DNA of 50,782 bases from Hymenobacter siberiensis. Its GTDB lineage: Bacteria; Bacteroidota; Bacteroidia; Cytophagales; Hymenobacteraceae. The notes under the pieces were generated by a model, which was not told the origin of the DNA, ran no database searches, and worked only from the letters and a program-made list of their open reading frames with translations. Location: the NCBI RefSeq assembly GCF_018967845.1, contig NZ_JAHLZZ010000003.1:1-50782 (forward strand), written 5' to 3'. Positions 33,991 through 43,600 of the stretch are shown piece after piece; within the stretch, counting starts at the first letter, position 1, and every line of letters starts with the position of its first letter. The translations under genes and the position numbers were made by a program.

Positions 33991-35148
33991 TTACGATTTA
34001 AGTGATGCCAGCACGCGTCTTATTAACTCGTTCGGGCTGCCGTTGTGCCAGCGCCACACGATGACCAGGTCGTGCTCGGGGTCGACCCAGATGGTGTTGG
34101 AGCCCGCGCCCAGGGCGGCGTAGCTGGTGGCCGGCGCGTCGGGCCAGGCTTTTTGTTCGGTGTTGAGCCACCACAAATAGCCGTAGTCGGGCCCCACGGG
34201 GCCGCGTGCGGTGGCTTGCCGCACCCAGTCGGCTGACACGATTTGGCGAGCGCCCCACTTGCCCTTGCGCAACAGTAGGTAGCCGAAACGGGCCTCGTCG
34301 CGGGCGCTGATGCGCAGGCCGCCGCCCCAGCGCGTGCCCCCGCTCACCGAGGACATCGGCTGGCCGTTCACCGTGGCCACGGCGTTGGGATAAGGCACCC
34401 ACTGCCAGGAGTTCGACGCGCCGATGGGGTCCATTACCTCCTGCCGGAACACGGCCGGCAGCGGCCTTTGCCACAGGCGCAGCAGCGAGAGAGCAAAGCG
34501 GTTAATACGCACGTCGTTATATTCAAAATAGCTACCCGGGGTCTGCAGTGCGCGGGGCTTGCGCTCACCCTTGCCAAAGGCCTCGTGGCCAATAAAATCG
34601 GCGTTTTTGCCCCACAGTTCGCCTTCCCACTCGCTGGTTTGGCGGGCGTGGTGCTCCCAGGTGATGAGGCGGTTGTGGGGCGATTCGTAGCCGCCATCGT
34701 GCACGTACCGAGCCACGGGGTCGTGTATGTCCCGAATAAGGCCACGGTCAAGGGTGATGCCCAACAGGGTGGAAAGCACGCTTTTGGCCACGCTGTAGGT
34801 GGGGTCGGCCCGCTCGGTGTCGCCCCACTCGGCCACGAGGTAGCCGTGGCGGAGCACCAGCCCGTTAGTGGCGGCCCGGCTGGTGGGCATGGGCCCAAGT
34901 AGGGTGCCGAAAATCTCCTCCTGGGTGGAGAAATTGGGCGTCATCTGGGTGGTTTCTTGGGTTTGGGCGAAGGCTACAGCCTCGGCCAGCCGGGCGGCGT
35001 CGAAACCAGCTGCGGCGGGGGCCTGGCGCTGCCAGGCCTTGCCGGGAGCCGGGAAATAAGGGGTACCGGCGTTGGTACCGGGCGCAGCCGGGCGGGTACA
35101 GGCAATCATGGCCGGCCACGCCAGCCAGAGGAGTAGTTTTCGAAGCAT
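33991..35148 (-). CDS. Class C beta-lactamase-like serine hydrolase, lipoprotein
   Basis: ATG 35148 (MLRKLLLWLAWPAMIAC) gives a lipoprotein signal with lipidation at Cys17 and 385 residues; an upstream in-frame TTG at 35172 is less likely. The active-site SxxK is in DPTYSVAKSVLSTLLG, the second motif probably YFEYNDVR, and the end has GAGSNTIWVDPEHDLVIVWR. This family includes esterases, D-aminopeptidases and the linear-peptide hydrolase MlrB as well as penicillin-binding-like proteins. Its neighbours suggest peptide or amide hydrolysis at the envelope. It is the first gene of an apparent operon with the isoaspartyl peptidase. Confidence 0.87.
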   Translation of the reverse strand: MLRKLLLWLAWPAMIACTRPAAPGTNAGTPYFPAPGKAWQRQAPAAAGFDAARLAEAVAFAQTQETTQMTPNFSTQEEIFGTLLGPMPTSRAATNGLVLRHGYLVAEWGDTERADPTYSVAKSVLSTLLGITLDRGLIRDIHDPVARYVHDGGYESPHNRLITWEHHARQTSEWEGELWGKNADFIGHEAFGKGERKPRALQTPGSYFEYNDVRINRFALSLLRLWQRPLPAVFRQEVMDPIGASNSWQWVPYPNAVATVNGQPMSSVSGGTRWGGGLRISARDEARFGYLLLRKGKWGARQIVSADWVRQATARGPVGPDYGYLWWLNTEQKAWPDAPATSYAALGAGSNTIWVDPEHDLVIVWRWHNGSPNELIRRVLASLKS

Positions 35149-35640
35149 CAGCAGCACGCGAAATCGGAGCAAGGAGGCAAGCCGCCTCCCGGCCCGGGGT
35201 TGAACGTGCGGCCAAGGTAGCGCCAGCTGCCGGGCTGCGCCTGCTTTGGGCCCGGTAGAAGGGCAGCGGCCGACGAAGAACGGCTCCGAAAACGCCTGAA
35301 ATAGGGTTTTGAGGCCCGCGGGGCGAATGGGGTAGCCCCGCGTCTTTTCCGACTACTATAGCAGCAAAAACCGGCAACGCTCGTTCGCCGCCCGAGCAGT
35401 TCAGCGAGCGGCCGTGGAGAATAAAAAGAACAACGGAGGAGATGAAACGAGAAAAGGCCCTATTTTCGGCCCTTCTCCACGCGTACGGACCTGCTTTACA
35501 GACGCCCTCGTTGCCCCGAACCCCCGCCGGGTACCCCTGCCGCCGTTTCCAACAGGCCACCCATTACCACCAAGCGCCGGCCCGCTCTACCGTCCCATCC
35601 GGGAAAGCCCCGGTGAAACCAACCCACTTGCCCCCATTAC
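35149..35640. other. Intergenic region without supported features
   Basis: About 490 bp between two divergent genes. I see no gene, clear repeat or convincing promoter, although promoters for both flanking genes must lie here. Confidence 0.5.
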
Positions 35641-36939
35641 ATGCGCCCATCCCTCTTGCTGCTGCTCGTTTTTCTGTTTGTGGCCTGCCCGGCCCTGGTC
35701 CGGGCCCAGGTGAAGGCCTTGCGTTTCGGCCGGGTGATTGACGGCCGCGGCAAAGTCATTCCCAACGCTGTAGTCTTGGTCAACGCCGACCGCATCGTGG
35801 CCGTGGGCCCGGAAAAAGACGTGGTGATACCCGCCGCGGCCGAAACCATCGACCTGCGGGCGTACACGGCCATTCCCGGGCTCATCGACGCGCATACCCA
35901 CATGACTTTTTACTGGGACCACACGCCCGGCAGCACCCCGTGGCAGCAGCTGGGCACCCTGGGGCCGGCCGTGACGGTGTTCCTGGCCCAGGAAAACGCC
36001 CGCAAGGCGCTGGAAACGGGCGTCACCACCGTCCGCGACCTGGGCTCTTCAGACGGTATGGATTTGGCCATGCGCGCGCTCATCAACCGGGGCGCCATGC
36101 ATGGGCCGCGCATGTTCGTGGCCGGCAACGGCCTGCATATCAGCGGGCCGCCCGACAAAGCGGGGGCCGCGCCCGACCCCGGGCGGTGCGACGGCGTGGC
36201 CGAGGTGCAGCGCGCGGCCCGGCAGCAGCTGGCGGCCGGCGCCGACTGGGTGAAGATGTACGGCTCGACGGGCAGCGACCAGGACGTGACCGGGTTCCAG
36301 ACCTTCGGCTACGAGGAAATGAAGGCCGCCGCCGACGTGGCGCACCGGGCCGGCAAGCGCATCGCCATTCATTCCTATGGTCCCGACGGCGCCCGCGACG
36401 CGGTGCGGGCCGGCGCCAATACCGTGGAGCACGCCATTGGCCTGGACGACGCTACGCTGGCCGCGATGGCCCGGCAAGGCACGATTTACGTGCCCACCGT
36501 GGAGCACAACCGCTACTACATTGCCCACCGCGCCGAGTACGGGTATGACTCGGCCGTGGTGGCCGGGTTGAACCAGTACGTGGCCAAAAACTTCGAAACG
36601 GTGCAGCGGGCCGTGAAAGCCCACGTGAAAATGGCCATGGGCTCGGATGCCGTTTTTACGGGCTTCGGCGAGAACACCCGCGAACTCGCCTGGTTCGTCA
36701 AAGCCGGCCTGAGCCCGGCGCAGGCGTTGCGCACCGCCACCACCACCGGGGCCGAGATGTTGGGCATGGAAAGCTCCCTGGGTGCCCTCGCGCCGGGGTA
36801 CTACGCCGACATCGTGGCCGTCGAAGGCGACCCACTCCGGGACATTCAGGTGGTCATCGAGCACGTGAAGTGGGTGATGAAGGGCGGGCAGGTAGAAGTC
36901 GACCGTACCGGCACCAGCCCCGCAACGCCGCGGCGGTAA
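35641..36939 (+). CDS. Exported amidohydrolase (imidazolonepropionase/prolidase-like)
   Basis: ATG 35641 (MRPSLLLLLVFLFVACPALV) starts a signal peptide ending near VRAQ; 432 residues in total. Metal-binding features of the amidohydrolase superfamily are GLIDAHTHM, the probable carbamylated lysine in ADWVKMYGSTGS, His in IAIHSYG and NTVEHAIG, and Asp in AMGSDAVF. The closest characterised relatives are Xaa-Arg/Xaa-Pro dipeptidases of the Sgx9260 type. It would hydrolyse dipeptides or N-acyl amino acids in the periplasm. A small relic of a second copy lies at 32842. Confidence 0.9.
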   Translation: MRPSLLLLLVFLFVACPALVRAQVKALRFGRVIDGRGKVIPNAVVLVNADRIVAVGPEKDVVIPAAAETIDLRAYTAIPGLIDAHTHMTFYWDHTPGSTPWQQLGTLGPAVTVFLAQENARKALETGVTTVRDLGSSDGMDLAMRALINRGAMHGPRMFVAGNGLHISGPPDKAGAAPDPGRCDGVAEVQRAARQQLAAGADWVKMYGSTGSDQDVTGFQTFGYEEMKAAADVAHRAGKRIAIHSYGPDGARDAVRAGANTVEHAIGLDDATLAAMARQGTIYVPTVEHNRYYIAHRAEYGYDSAVVAGLNQYVAKNFETVQRAVKAHVKMAMGSDAVFTGFGENTRELAWFVKAGLSPAQALRTATTTGAEMLGMESSLGALAPGYYADIVAVEGDPLRDIQVVIEHVKWVMKGGQVEVDRTGTSPATPRR

Positions 36940-37001
36940 TGCGGCGCCCGGGCCCGGAGCCGGGTGGTCGCCAGCCAATTTCCCGCGCGGCTTACCGCTG
37001 A

Positions 37002-37840
37002 GAAGCTGTCTGAGTTAATTTTGTAAGATGGATACCTCCGCTATTTTGACCTGAAAGCTATATAGCTCAGACCTTTGCGCCCGCGACTGGCAGCGGCTGG
37101 AGCCGCTGCTGGTGGTCAAGCGGCGCAGCAAATGGCCGCTGATGGAAATCGTCAATGCCATTTTGTACGTGCTCAAAAACGGGTGCGTCTGGCGGGACGT
37201 ACCGGGCGATTTACCGCCCTGGAGCACGGCGTACTGGTACTTTGACAAGTGGGAAGCCGACGGCACCTGGGCGCGGGTAAGCGCCTGTTTGACGGTGAGC
37301 AGCCGGGAACACGCCCAAAAAAAGCCTGCCCCACGGCCGTGATACTCGACACGCAAAGCGTCAAAAATACGGCCACGGCCACCGGAGCCACCGTGGGCTT
37401 CGACGCGGGCAAGTTGGTCAAGGGGCGTAAACGCCTGGTGCTCAACGACACGCTGGGCCATGTGCTGGCCAGTCGGGTGCTGCCCGCCGATGCGGTGGAC
37501 GGCGCCGCGGCCATTGCTTTTTGGGACGAGGTGGCCGCCACGCACGAACTGCTGGGGGCCGTCCAGGTCGTTTTCGTGGACAGTTCCTTTCACGGCGTTT
37601 TCCGCCGGCACCTAGCCCGGCGCTACGGCATCCGGGTCGAGAAACCGGTGCACGTACTGGTGCGGAAAACCAATTTCTGCATCCACGCCTGGCGCTGGAT
37701 TGTCGAGCGCACGTTTGCGTGGCTCGACATGAACCGGCGCTTGTCCAAAGAATACGACCGAACGTTACGTCATGCAAATACCTGTATTGCAATATTTAAC
37801 ATTCGCAGAACCCTGAAGCTCTGCTAACTCAAACAGCTTC
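37002..37840 (+). mobile_element. IS5-family element with decayed transposase
   Basis: The ends are GAAGCTGTCTGAGTTA (37002) and TAACTCAAACAGCTTC (to 37840), inverted repeats with one mismatch. The length is about 839 bp. A convincing target duplication is not visible. Confidence 0.8.
37028..37827 (+). pseudogene. IS5-family transposase with nonsense codon and frameshift site
   Basis: ATG 37028 begins MDTSAILT, followed by TGA (37052-37054) in the same frame as the rest of the N-terminal domain (KLYSSDLCARDWQRLEPLLV ... WRDVPGDLPPWSTAYWYFDK). At A AAA AAG near 37319 a -1 shift joins REHAQKK to ACPTAVILDTQSVKN (catalytic D), VQVVFVDSSFHG (D) and RWIVERTFAWLDMNRRLSKE (E). The slippery heptamer suggests the frameshift was programmed, but the early TGA should prevent production of the full protein. 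Confidence 0.72.
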
Positions 37841-37866
37841 TAAGGAATCCTGAGCCAGCGGCCCAT

Positions 37867-37963
37867 CTCAAAAAACGTACATTTTATGAGGTGCTAGCAA
37901 AGTGTATTGATAAACAACGTTTTGGAGCTTACCGTAATTTCTCGCCCCGTTGTAACGAGAACC
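37867..37963. repeat. Single end of MITE family B
   Basis: Read on the minus strand from 37963, GGTTCTCGTTACAACGGGGC followed by GAGAAATTACGGTAAGCTCC and a cattgtttatcaatac-like stretch parallels the element at 47943-48181. No second end was found, and the IS at 37002-37840 may have removed it. 37982-38057 additionally resembles the inverted repeat at 12360-12427. Confidence 0.5.
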
Positions 37964-38178
37964 CCGCTCTTGACCGGCATCGGGGATGGGTTTACGAAAA
38001 CCATCCGCTCATCGCATGTTGTAAATGATGCATCGTAGACGAGTTTCTTAAACTCGACAACTGCAGTAGCGCCCTCTCCCCTATCTTGCCAGAACGGGTA
38101 GCCCGTTACGTTTTGGTGTACTTGAAGGAGCATTGTCCGTGGTCAAATGGAAGCCGATTTCCAGGCCGTCGTTTACCC

Positions 38179-38204
38179 TTTGGACCAAACTTTTAACCAA
38201 GGCC
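38179..38204. repeat. Solitary end of MITE family A
   Basis: TGGACCAAACTTTTAACCAA followed by GGCC is identical to the right end of the copy at 9698-9960. No left partner lies within 400 bp upstream, so this is a deletion remnant. Confidence 0.75.
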
Positions 38205-38232
38205 AAGGCTGTGGCCTCTATCTCCCCTCGGC

Positions 38233-38697
38233 TTATTGGCTGCTGCTGTGGTCGGCCACGATAACCCATCGGCCGTTTAGCTGCCGTAGCACCAGCAGCA
38301 AATATCCTCGCTCGTCGTCCGCAGCGGGGTGAGCCAGGCGCCAGCTCCCCACGACCTGCGCCACCGCCGGGGCCAGCAGCGTCACGCGCAGGTTACGAAA
38401 TTCCAACGTGCCCATGGCGGCCGGGCTGGGGTAGACCCTTCGGTAGATGGCCAGGTTTTGCTGCCAGCCGTACGTGGGCCCCTTGCGGTCAATGAACACC
38501 AACGAATCGGAATGCCAGTAGTGCGCCATAAAGCCGGCCACATTGCCCCGGTTCCACGCCGCCGTTTGGTCGACGAGCAGGGCCGCAATGGCCCGGCGCT
38601 GGGTGAGCACGTCGGGCGCGGCCCCGGCGGCGGGGGCGGTAGTGCCCCGGCAGCCGGTCACCAGCACCACGATGACCGGTATAAGGGGTCCTCTCAT
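38233..38697 (-). CDS. NTF2-like (DUF4440/SnoaL-type) lipoprotein
   Basis: ATG 38697 (MRGPLIPVIVVLVTGC) gives a lipoprotein signal with lipidation at Cys16 and 154 residues. The mature part has the cone-shaped NTF2 fold pattern: RRAIAALLVDQTAAWNRGNV, then GFMAHYWHSDSLVFIDRKGP, GTLEFRNLRVTLLAPAVAQV and NGRWVIVADHSSS. Such proteins bind small ligands or act as accessory domains; a specific function cannot be given. The upstream edge abuts an inverted-repeat element at 38702, which may carry its promoter. Confidence 0.8.
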   Translation of the reverse strand: MRGPLIPVIVVLVTGCRGTTAPAAGAAPDVLTQRRAIAALLVDQTAAWNRGNVAGFMAHYWHSDSLVFIDRKGPTYGWQQNLAIYRRVYPSPAAMGTLEFRNLRVTLLAPAVAQVVGSWRLAHPAADDERGYLLLVLRQLNGRWVIVADHSSSQ

Positions 38698-38701
38698 AAA
38701 A

Positions 38702-38986
38702 CGGAAAATATAGCACGTTAAGCTACAATAGCTCATTCATTACGAGTTGGTTATCTCAAAGCAAAACGGCCATAAGACTGTACAACTTGTCCAAGTCCGT
38801 TCCTCCGACCGGCAACCGCAGCAAAGGTCCCGAAACAGTTCAGAAAACGTGTTCACCAATCAAAGTTCAGAAAAACCGGTCTGTTCAATTCGCAAACTGT
38901 ACTTCGCTGGCGACCCATTGGGCGATGTTTTCAGCTCGCAGTGGCCCACACAAGTAGCCATTTTCCTTAACGTGCTATATTCTCCG
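38702..38986. mobile_element. MITE-like element with 21-bp inverted repeats
   Basis: CGGAAAATATAGCACGTTAA plus G (38702-38722) pairs with 38966-38986 with one mismatch. The 285-bp unit holds no coding sequence and fills the gap between two minus-strand genes. Confidence 0.62.
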
Positions 38987-39038
38987 TTTCCTGAGAGCAC
39001 CCCTTGTTCAAAAACAACAGTATTGCTGCGGGGAATCG

Positions 39039-40673
39039 TTATTCCAGGGTGCCCGCTTTGGGCGCCGGCCGCACGGTGGGGTAGGCAATACCCAGCTGCT
39101 CCAGGTAGGTTTTATACTTGGCCGGGTTGTAGTAGAACTTCGTCATCTGTGGCCGGTACTGGGCCATAATGCCCTGGTTGAGGGTGATGGCAGGCTTGTC
39201 CGTGGCCGAAATTAGCGGCGTATACTTGGTGTCCTTGGTTTGCACGTCGTTGAAGTAGGCCCAGGCCTCTTTGAGGAGTTCGGGTTTCACCAGCAGGTCG
39301 AGCAGGGTTAGGGCCTCGGCTTTGGCGCCGGCCGTCACGCCTTTGTGGGCAATGGGGGTGGCCATGGCAATGGCGTTGGCCCAGTGGTGGCCGGGCAAGC
39401 CGGGGATGTTGGCGGGGTAGCGCAGCACGACCGTGGGCACGCTCCAGGAAATATCGCCGATGTCGTCCGAGCCGCCGAAGGTGGTCGTTGTGGGGCCCTT
39501 GAGCGTGTCGAGGCGGGTGGCCAGCCCGTCGATGGGACGGTTGAGGCCATCCATTTTGGGAGCTTTCGTTTCGGCCTGCGCGGCGCGAGCCAGTACCTGG
39601 TCGGCCGCGCTCCATTGGGGCAAGCCCACGCGCCGGATGTTCTGGTACATGGCCTGGGCAATGGCCTTGTTCAAGTGGATGGGCCAGGCGCTGCCCAGCA
39701 CCTCATGGGTCACGGTGGTCTTGGTCATTAGCGTGGCGCCCTCGGCCATTTTCAGGGCGTCGGCGTACATCTCCCGGATTTTGGGGTCGGTGCGCTCGCG
39801 CAGGTAGTACCACACCGCCGCCTTCGACGGCACCACGTTGGGCTGGTCGCCGCCGTCGGTAATGACGTAGTGCGAGCGCTGGTTCACGTCCATGTGTTCG
39901 CGGTGGAAGTTCCAGCCCACGTCCATCAGCTCCACGGCGTCGAGGGCGCTGCGGCCGCGCCAGGGATTCACGCCCGCGTGCGCCGCCTGCCCCTCGAACA
40001 GGAACTTGACCGATACCGCGCCGGTGTAGCCACTGTCGCCCCACGACACGCTTAGGTTGTCGCCCACGTGGGTGAAGATGCAGGCGTCTACATTCTTGAA
40101 GTAGCCGTCGCGCACGTAGTAGGCCTTGGTGCCGAGCAGCTCCTCGGCGGCGCCGGGCCAGAGCATGAGCGTACCCGGCAGTTTCTCCCGCTCCATAATT
40201 TTCTTAAGAGCCAGCACCGCCGTGATGTTGAGCGGTATGCCCGAGTTGTGGCCTTCGCCGTGGCCCGGCGCGCCCTCGATGATGGGGTCGTGGTAGGCCA
40301 CGCCCGGCTTTTGGGAGGCCTTGGGAATGCAGTCGATGTCGCTGCCGATGGCAATGACCGGCTTGCCCGACCCCCAGGTGGCCGTCCAGGCCGTGGGCAC
40401 GCCGGCAATGCCGGTCTGGATGACGAAGCCGTTTTTCTTCAGAATGCCGGTGAGGTAGCGCGAGGTTTCCGTCTCCTGAAAGCCGAGTTCGCCGAAGCTG
40501 AACACCATGTCCACCATCTGCTGGGTGGCTTTTTGCTGCTTATCAATTTCCCCGATGAGCTCCTGCTTCAGGGCTTCGAGCTTGGCGGGTGGCAGGGTGT
40601 CCTGAGCCAGGGTGGTGCGCGGGGCCAGCACCAGCCCGGTCAGCAGGCCCAGAAAAGCAAAAAGACGGGTCAT
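39039..40673 (-). CDS. Exported M20 family amidohydrolase/peptidase (AbgB-like)
   Basis: ATG 40673 (MTRLFAFLGLLTGLVLAPRT) gives a signal peptide and 544 residues; an upstream ATG at 40709 would add 12 residues. The M20 metal-site motifs are present: GSDIDCIP, GHGEGHNSGIPLN, WPGAAEELLGTKAYYVRDG and near the end GGSDDIGDISW and PGLPGHHWAN. The dimerisation domain includes AHAGVNPWRGRSALDAVELM. The arrangement resembles p-aminobenzoyl-glutamate hydrolase subunit B. It likely hydrolyses N-acyl or dipeptide amide bonds in the periplasm. Confidence 0.9.
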   Translation of the reverse strand: MTRLFAFLGLLTGLVLAPRTTLAQDTLPPAKLEALKQELIGEIDKQQKATQQMVDMVFSFGELGFQETETSRYLTGILKKNGFVIQTGIAGVPTAWTATWGSGKPVIAIGSDIDCIPKASQKPGVAYHDPIIEGAPGHGEGHNSGIPLNITAVLALKKIMEREKLPGTLMLWPGAAEELLGTKAYYVRDGYFKNVDACIFTHVGDNLSVSWGDSGYTGAVSVKFLFEGQAAHAGVNPWRGRSALDAVELMDVGWNFHREHMDVNQRSHYVITDGGDQPNVVPSKAAVWYYLRERTDPKIREMYADALKMAEGATLMTKTTVTHEVLGSAWPIHLNKAIAQAMYQNIRRVGLPQWSAADQVLARAAQAETKAPKMDGLNRPIDGLATRLDTLKGPTTTTFGGSDDIGDISWSVPTVVLRYPANIPGLPGHHWANAIAMATPIAHKGVTAGAKAEALTLLDLLVKPELLKEAWAYFNDVQTKDTKYTPLISATDKPAITLNQGIMAQYRPQMTKFYYNPAKYKTYLEQLGIAYPTVRPAPKAGTLE

Positions 40674-40926
40674 TTGAAAAATGGGGAAAAGAATAAATTT
40701 TGTACTCATAATCAGATAGTTCTGCGTTTTGGAGCCGGAATATACGCAGGATGTACAGATAGTTGTCTGACACCCTGGATGGAGCGGCGAATGCGTGACG
40801 TGATATCGGTTGCGGAAAGGCAACCCTCCATTGCTTGAACCATCGTGCTGCCGGTGGGCGTCTTGCCCCGCAAGGGCTCCTGGAGGGTATTTAGCGGCTT
40901 CCGCCCATGGGCTTCGGCTCCGGCTG

Positions 40927-42159
40927 TTACCGGGGGCTGCCCGTATTTTGGGCCGCCGACTGCATGGGGTTGGGCGCGGCGGCTTGCTGCTGCTCGAACA
41001 GCTCGAAGCGGGAAGCGGCCGGCTGGCGGGGGAAGGCGTTGTTGCTCAAATCCGTATCGGCCGTTTGCTGGAAGGGGTCGAGCACGAAGCTGACCACGGA
41101 CTGCTGGGTCACGATGATTTTGGTGACCTGCGCGTTGTTCTTACGCCAGATTTCGGTCGGAATGGTCTGGACTTCCTTCGAGTTGTCGGCGTAGGTGAGT
41201 TGCACAATCACGGGCATCACCAACCCGCCCACGTTGCGCAGGGCCAGTTCATAGAAGTACTGCGGCCCGCCCAGCCGCTTTTGCTGCTCGGGCGAGAGCG
41301 CGGCCAAGTAGGCTCGGTAGCGTTGCTGGTCGGCGGGCGTCACGGCCAGCGGGTCGAAGCCGTTGTAGAAGTCCTTAAGCTCGGGTTTCTCCTCCACCAG
41401 GGTCTGGGCGATGTCCTGGGCATTGCGCTGGGCAGAAATGGAAGGCGCGGCGGCGGCCGGGGCCTGCTGCTGGCGGGCCTTTTCCACGACTGGATTGCCC
41501 GTGGCGGGCTGGTAGACCTTCACCGATTCGAGGGCCAGGTCGCAGCGGTCGGTGGTGTAGAACCAGCCGCGCCAGAACCAGTCCAGGTCCATGGCCGAGG
41601 CGTCCTCCATCGTGCGGAAAAAGTCGGCGGGGGCGGGGTGCTTGTAGGCCCAGCGCTGGGCATAGGTCTTAAACGCGTGGTCGAACAGCTCACGGCCCAT
41701 CACCGTTTCGCGCAGGATGTTCAGGGCCGTGGCCGGCTTGGCGTATGCATTGTTGCCGAACTGCAGGGCCGATTCTGAATTGGTCATGATGGACGACTGC
41801 AGGCTTTTGTCGGTGCGCATGTACTCCACAATGCTGGCGGGCTCGCCTAAGCGGGAGGGGAAGTTGCGCTCCCACTCCTGCTCGGCGAGGTACTTCAGGA
41901 AGCTGTTCAGGCCCTCGTCCAGCCAGCTCCACTGCCGCTCGTCGGAGTTCATAATCATGGGAAAGAAGTTGTGGCCCACTTCGTGGATAATCACCCCAAT
42001 CATGCCGTATTTGGTCCGGCCCGAGTAGGTGCCGTCCTTCTCGGGCCGGCCGCCGTTGAAGCACAGCATAGGGTACTCCATGCCGCCGATGGGGCCGTGC
42101 ACCGAAATGGCCACCGGGTATTCGTACGGGATGGTGCGCCTGGAATACGACCGGATACT
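40927..42159 (-). pseudogene. M1 family aminopeptidase, N-terminal part deleted
   Basis: The surviving frame starts abruptly at the MITE border with IRSYSRRTIPYEYPVAISVH and carries the M1 exopeptidase motif GGMEYPM, the zinc site HEVGHNFFP with the distal glutamate in WLDEGLNSFLKYLAEQEW, and a complete C-terminus (about 411 codons). Bacteroidota relatives are about 600-850 residues with a signal peptide and an N-terminal beta domain, both absent here. A frame through the MITE supplies a spurious start up to 42405, so a fused cytoplasmic fragment is conceivable but unlikely to be active. Confidence 0.87.
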
Positions 42160-42421
42160 GGCCTTGGTTAAAAGTTTGGTACGGATGTTACATGACGGGT
42201 CTGTACATCCACGCCTGGGTATCCAAAAAGCCGTCAGAAGCAGCCATTGGGTACTTTGATAACGAATACAGGTTTCGGACACCGCATTTTGCCAGGCGAA
42301 GAACAGGCGGGGACAGAAGGGTAACTGGTACCGGAAAACGCCCGTTTTTGTGCTCCATACTTGTTTATCAATTCGATAGCTGAACTGATGTAACATCCGT
42401 ACCAAACTTTTAACCGAGGCC
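42160..42421. mobile_element. MITE family A, copy 4, at a gene-fusion junction
   Basis: The arms are GGCCTTGGTTAAAAGTTTGG then TACGGATGTTACAT (42160) and the complement at 42388-42421, about 34 bp with one or two mismatches. The interior is inverted relative to copies 2 and 3. The element joins the truncated M1 gene to the truncated hipA gene and supplies the stop codon of hipA, with no target duplication. This suggests a deletion between two copies. Confidence 0.87.
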
Positions 42422-43597
42422 CACCTTGGCCATTACCAATTCGGCCTGCGGAAGGGCCAGCCGAAAGAAGGGCGCAACCTCCAGGGCCAGTTGCAAGTCC
42501 AGCGCATTCTCCGTTTCCGAAATATTGAGGGTTAATCCCCGCCCGTACGGCATCGGATTGAGGTCGTAGGCGGGGGAAAGCCGCCAGCCTTGCGCCGTGA
42601 GCAGGAAGCCATGGTTGCGCAAATGGTCGTCGGTATTGGCCACGCAAATATTGAACACGATGCGCCGCCACAGTTCGGTCAAGTCCTCTTCCACTTGGGC
42701 GCCTTGCCGCATCAGAAAAGCCGCCAGTTCCAGGTAACTCGCGCCGTCTTGATGGTCGGTGCCATCCTGATAGCCGAGCAACGTCATCGCCGAAGAAAAG
42801 TGCACCCGCTCGTGGGTCGCGGTTCGGTCGAAGCGTGCCGATAGGTAGGTGTGGTGCCGACTGCCGAACCGCTGCGCTTGGCCGCGGGCCACCGTCAGGC
42901 CGGCTTGTTGCGCTAAGGTATTGACCACGGCCTCCCAGGCGCCCACATCGTGCGTATCCTGGCCACTGGGAAACTTGGCCATCCAGAGCTGGCCCTGCTC
43001 GTTCACCACGCTGGCCTTGGGCCGGGCGCCGCCCAGCGAAGAGCCCGGTGCCAACAGCAACAGCAGCCACTTCAAGTAGTCTGGGTCCTGGGCGGCATCA
43101 ATGCGCTCCAGTTGCAGGCTGGCGTACTCCAGCTCACGTAACGAGGTCCACGGGGGAGCGGCCATAGCCCGGTTGTCGTTTAGAAACGGACCGTCGGGGC
43201 TTCGCTTAAACCGTAGCCCACCCATGCGGTGCCCATCGAAAACACCCAGCAAGTAGTCGGACTCCAGTAGGGGCTCCGCCCGGCGGCCTTCCTGGCGGGC
43301 CAGGGCGGCTTCCCCTCGCCGCATGAGAAGCCGCCCCCACCGGTCGGGCGTCGAATCCAGAAACAACCCGAAATTGCTTTTTTCTTCGGCCAGGTACTGC
43401 GGCCCAGTGTAAAACTGCAATGCTGGATCCAGCAGTTGGGCGGGCGCGGTGGCCAGCCAGCTGCTGGCGTAGGCAAACGAAAACACCTCCTGCCCCCGCA
43501 CCGGTGTGGCCAGCAGCTCGCCCATTAACGCGGGCGCGGCCAACCCCTACCAATGGGCGTAAACGGCGATTCGCTTTCGGTCGATTGACTTTGCCAT
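42413..43597 (-). pseudogene. hipA: HipA-like serine/threonine kinase toxin, doubly broken
   Basis: ATG 43597 begins MAKSIDRKRIAVYAHW, then TAG (43547-43549, probably from GAG), then GLAAPALMGELLATP and the remaining HipA sequence. This includes SDYLLGVFDGHRMGGLRF, the P-loop GSSLGGARPKASV, catalytic VANTDDHLRNHG and metal-binding LSPAYDLNP. The C-terminus ends in the MITE (MAKVGLG then stop), about 40 residues early. HipA normally phosphorylates glutamyl-tRNA synthetase and induces dormancy. The early stop makes a functional product unlikely unless translation restarts inside. hipB lies just upstream. Confidence 0.85.
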
Positions 43598-43600
43598 GAA

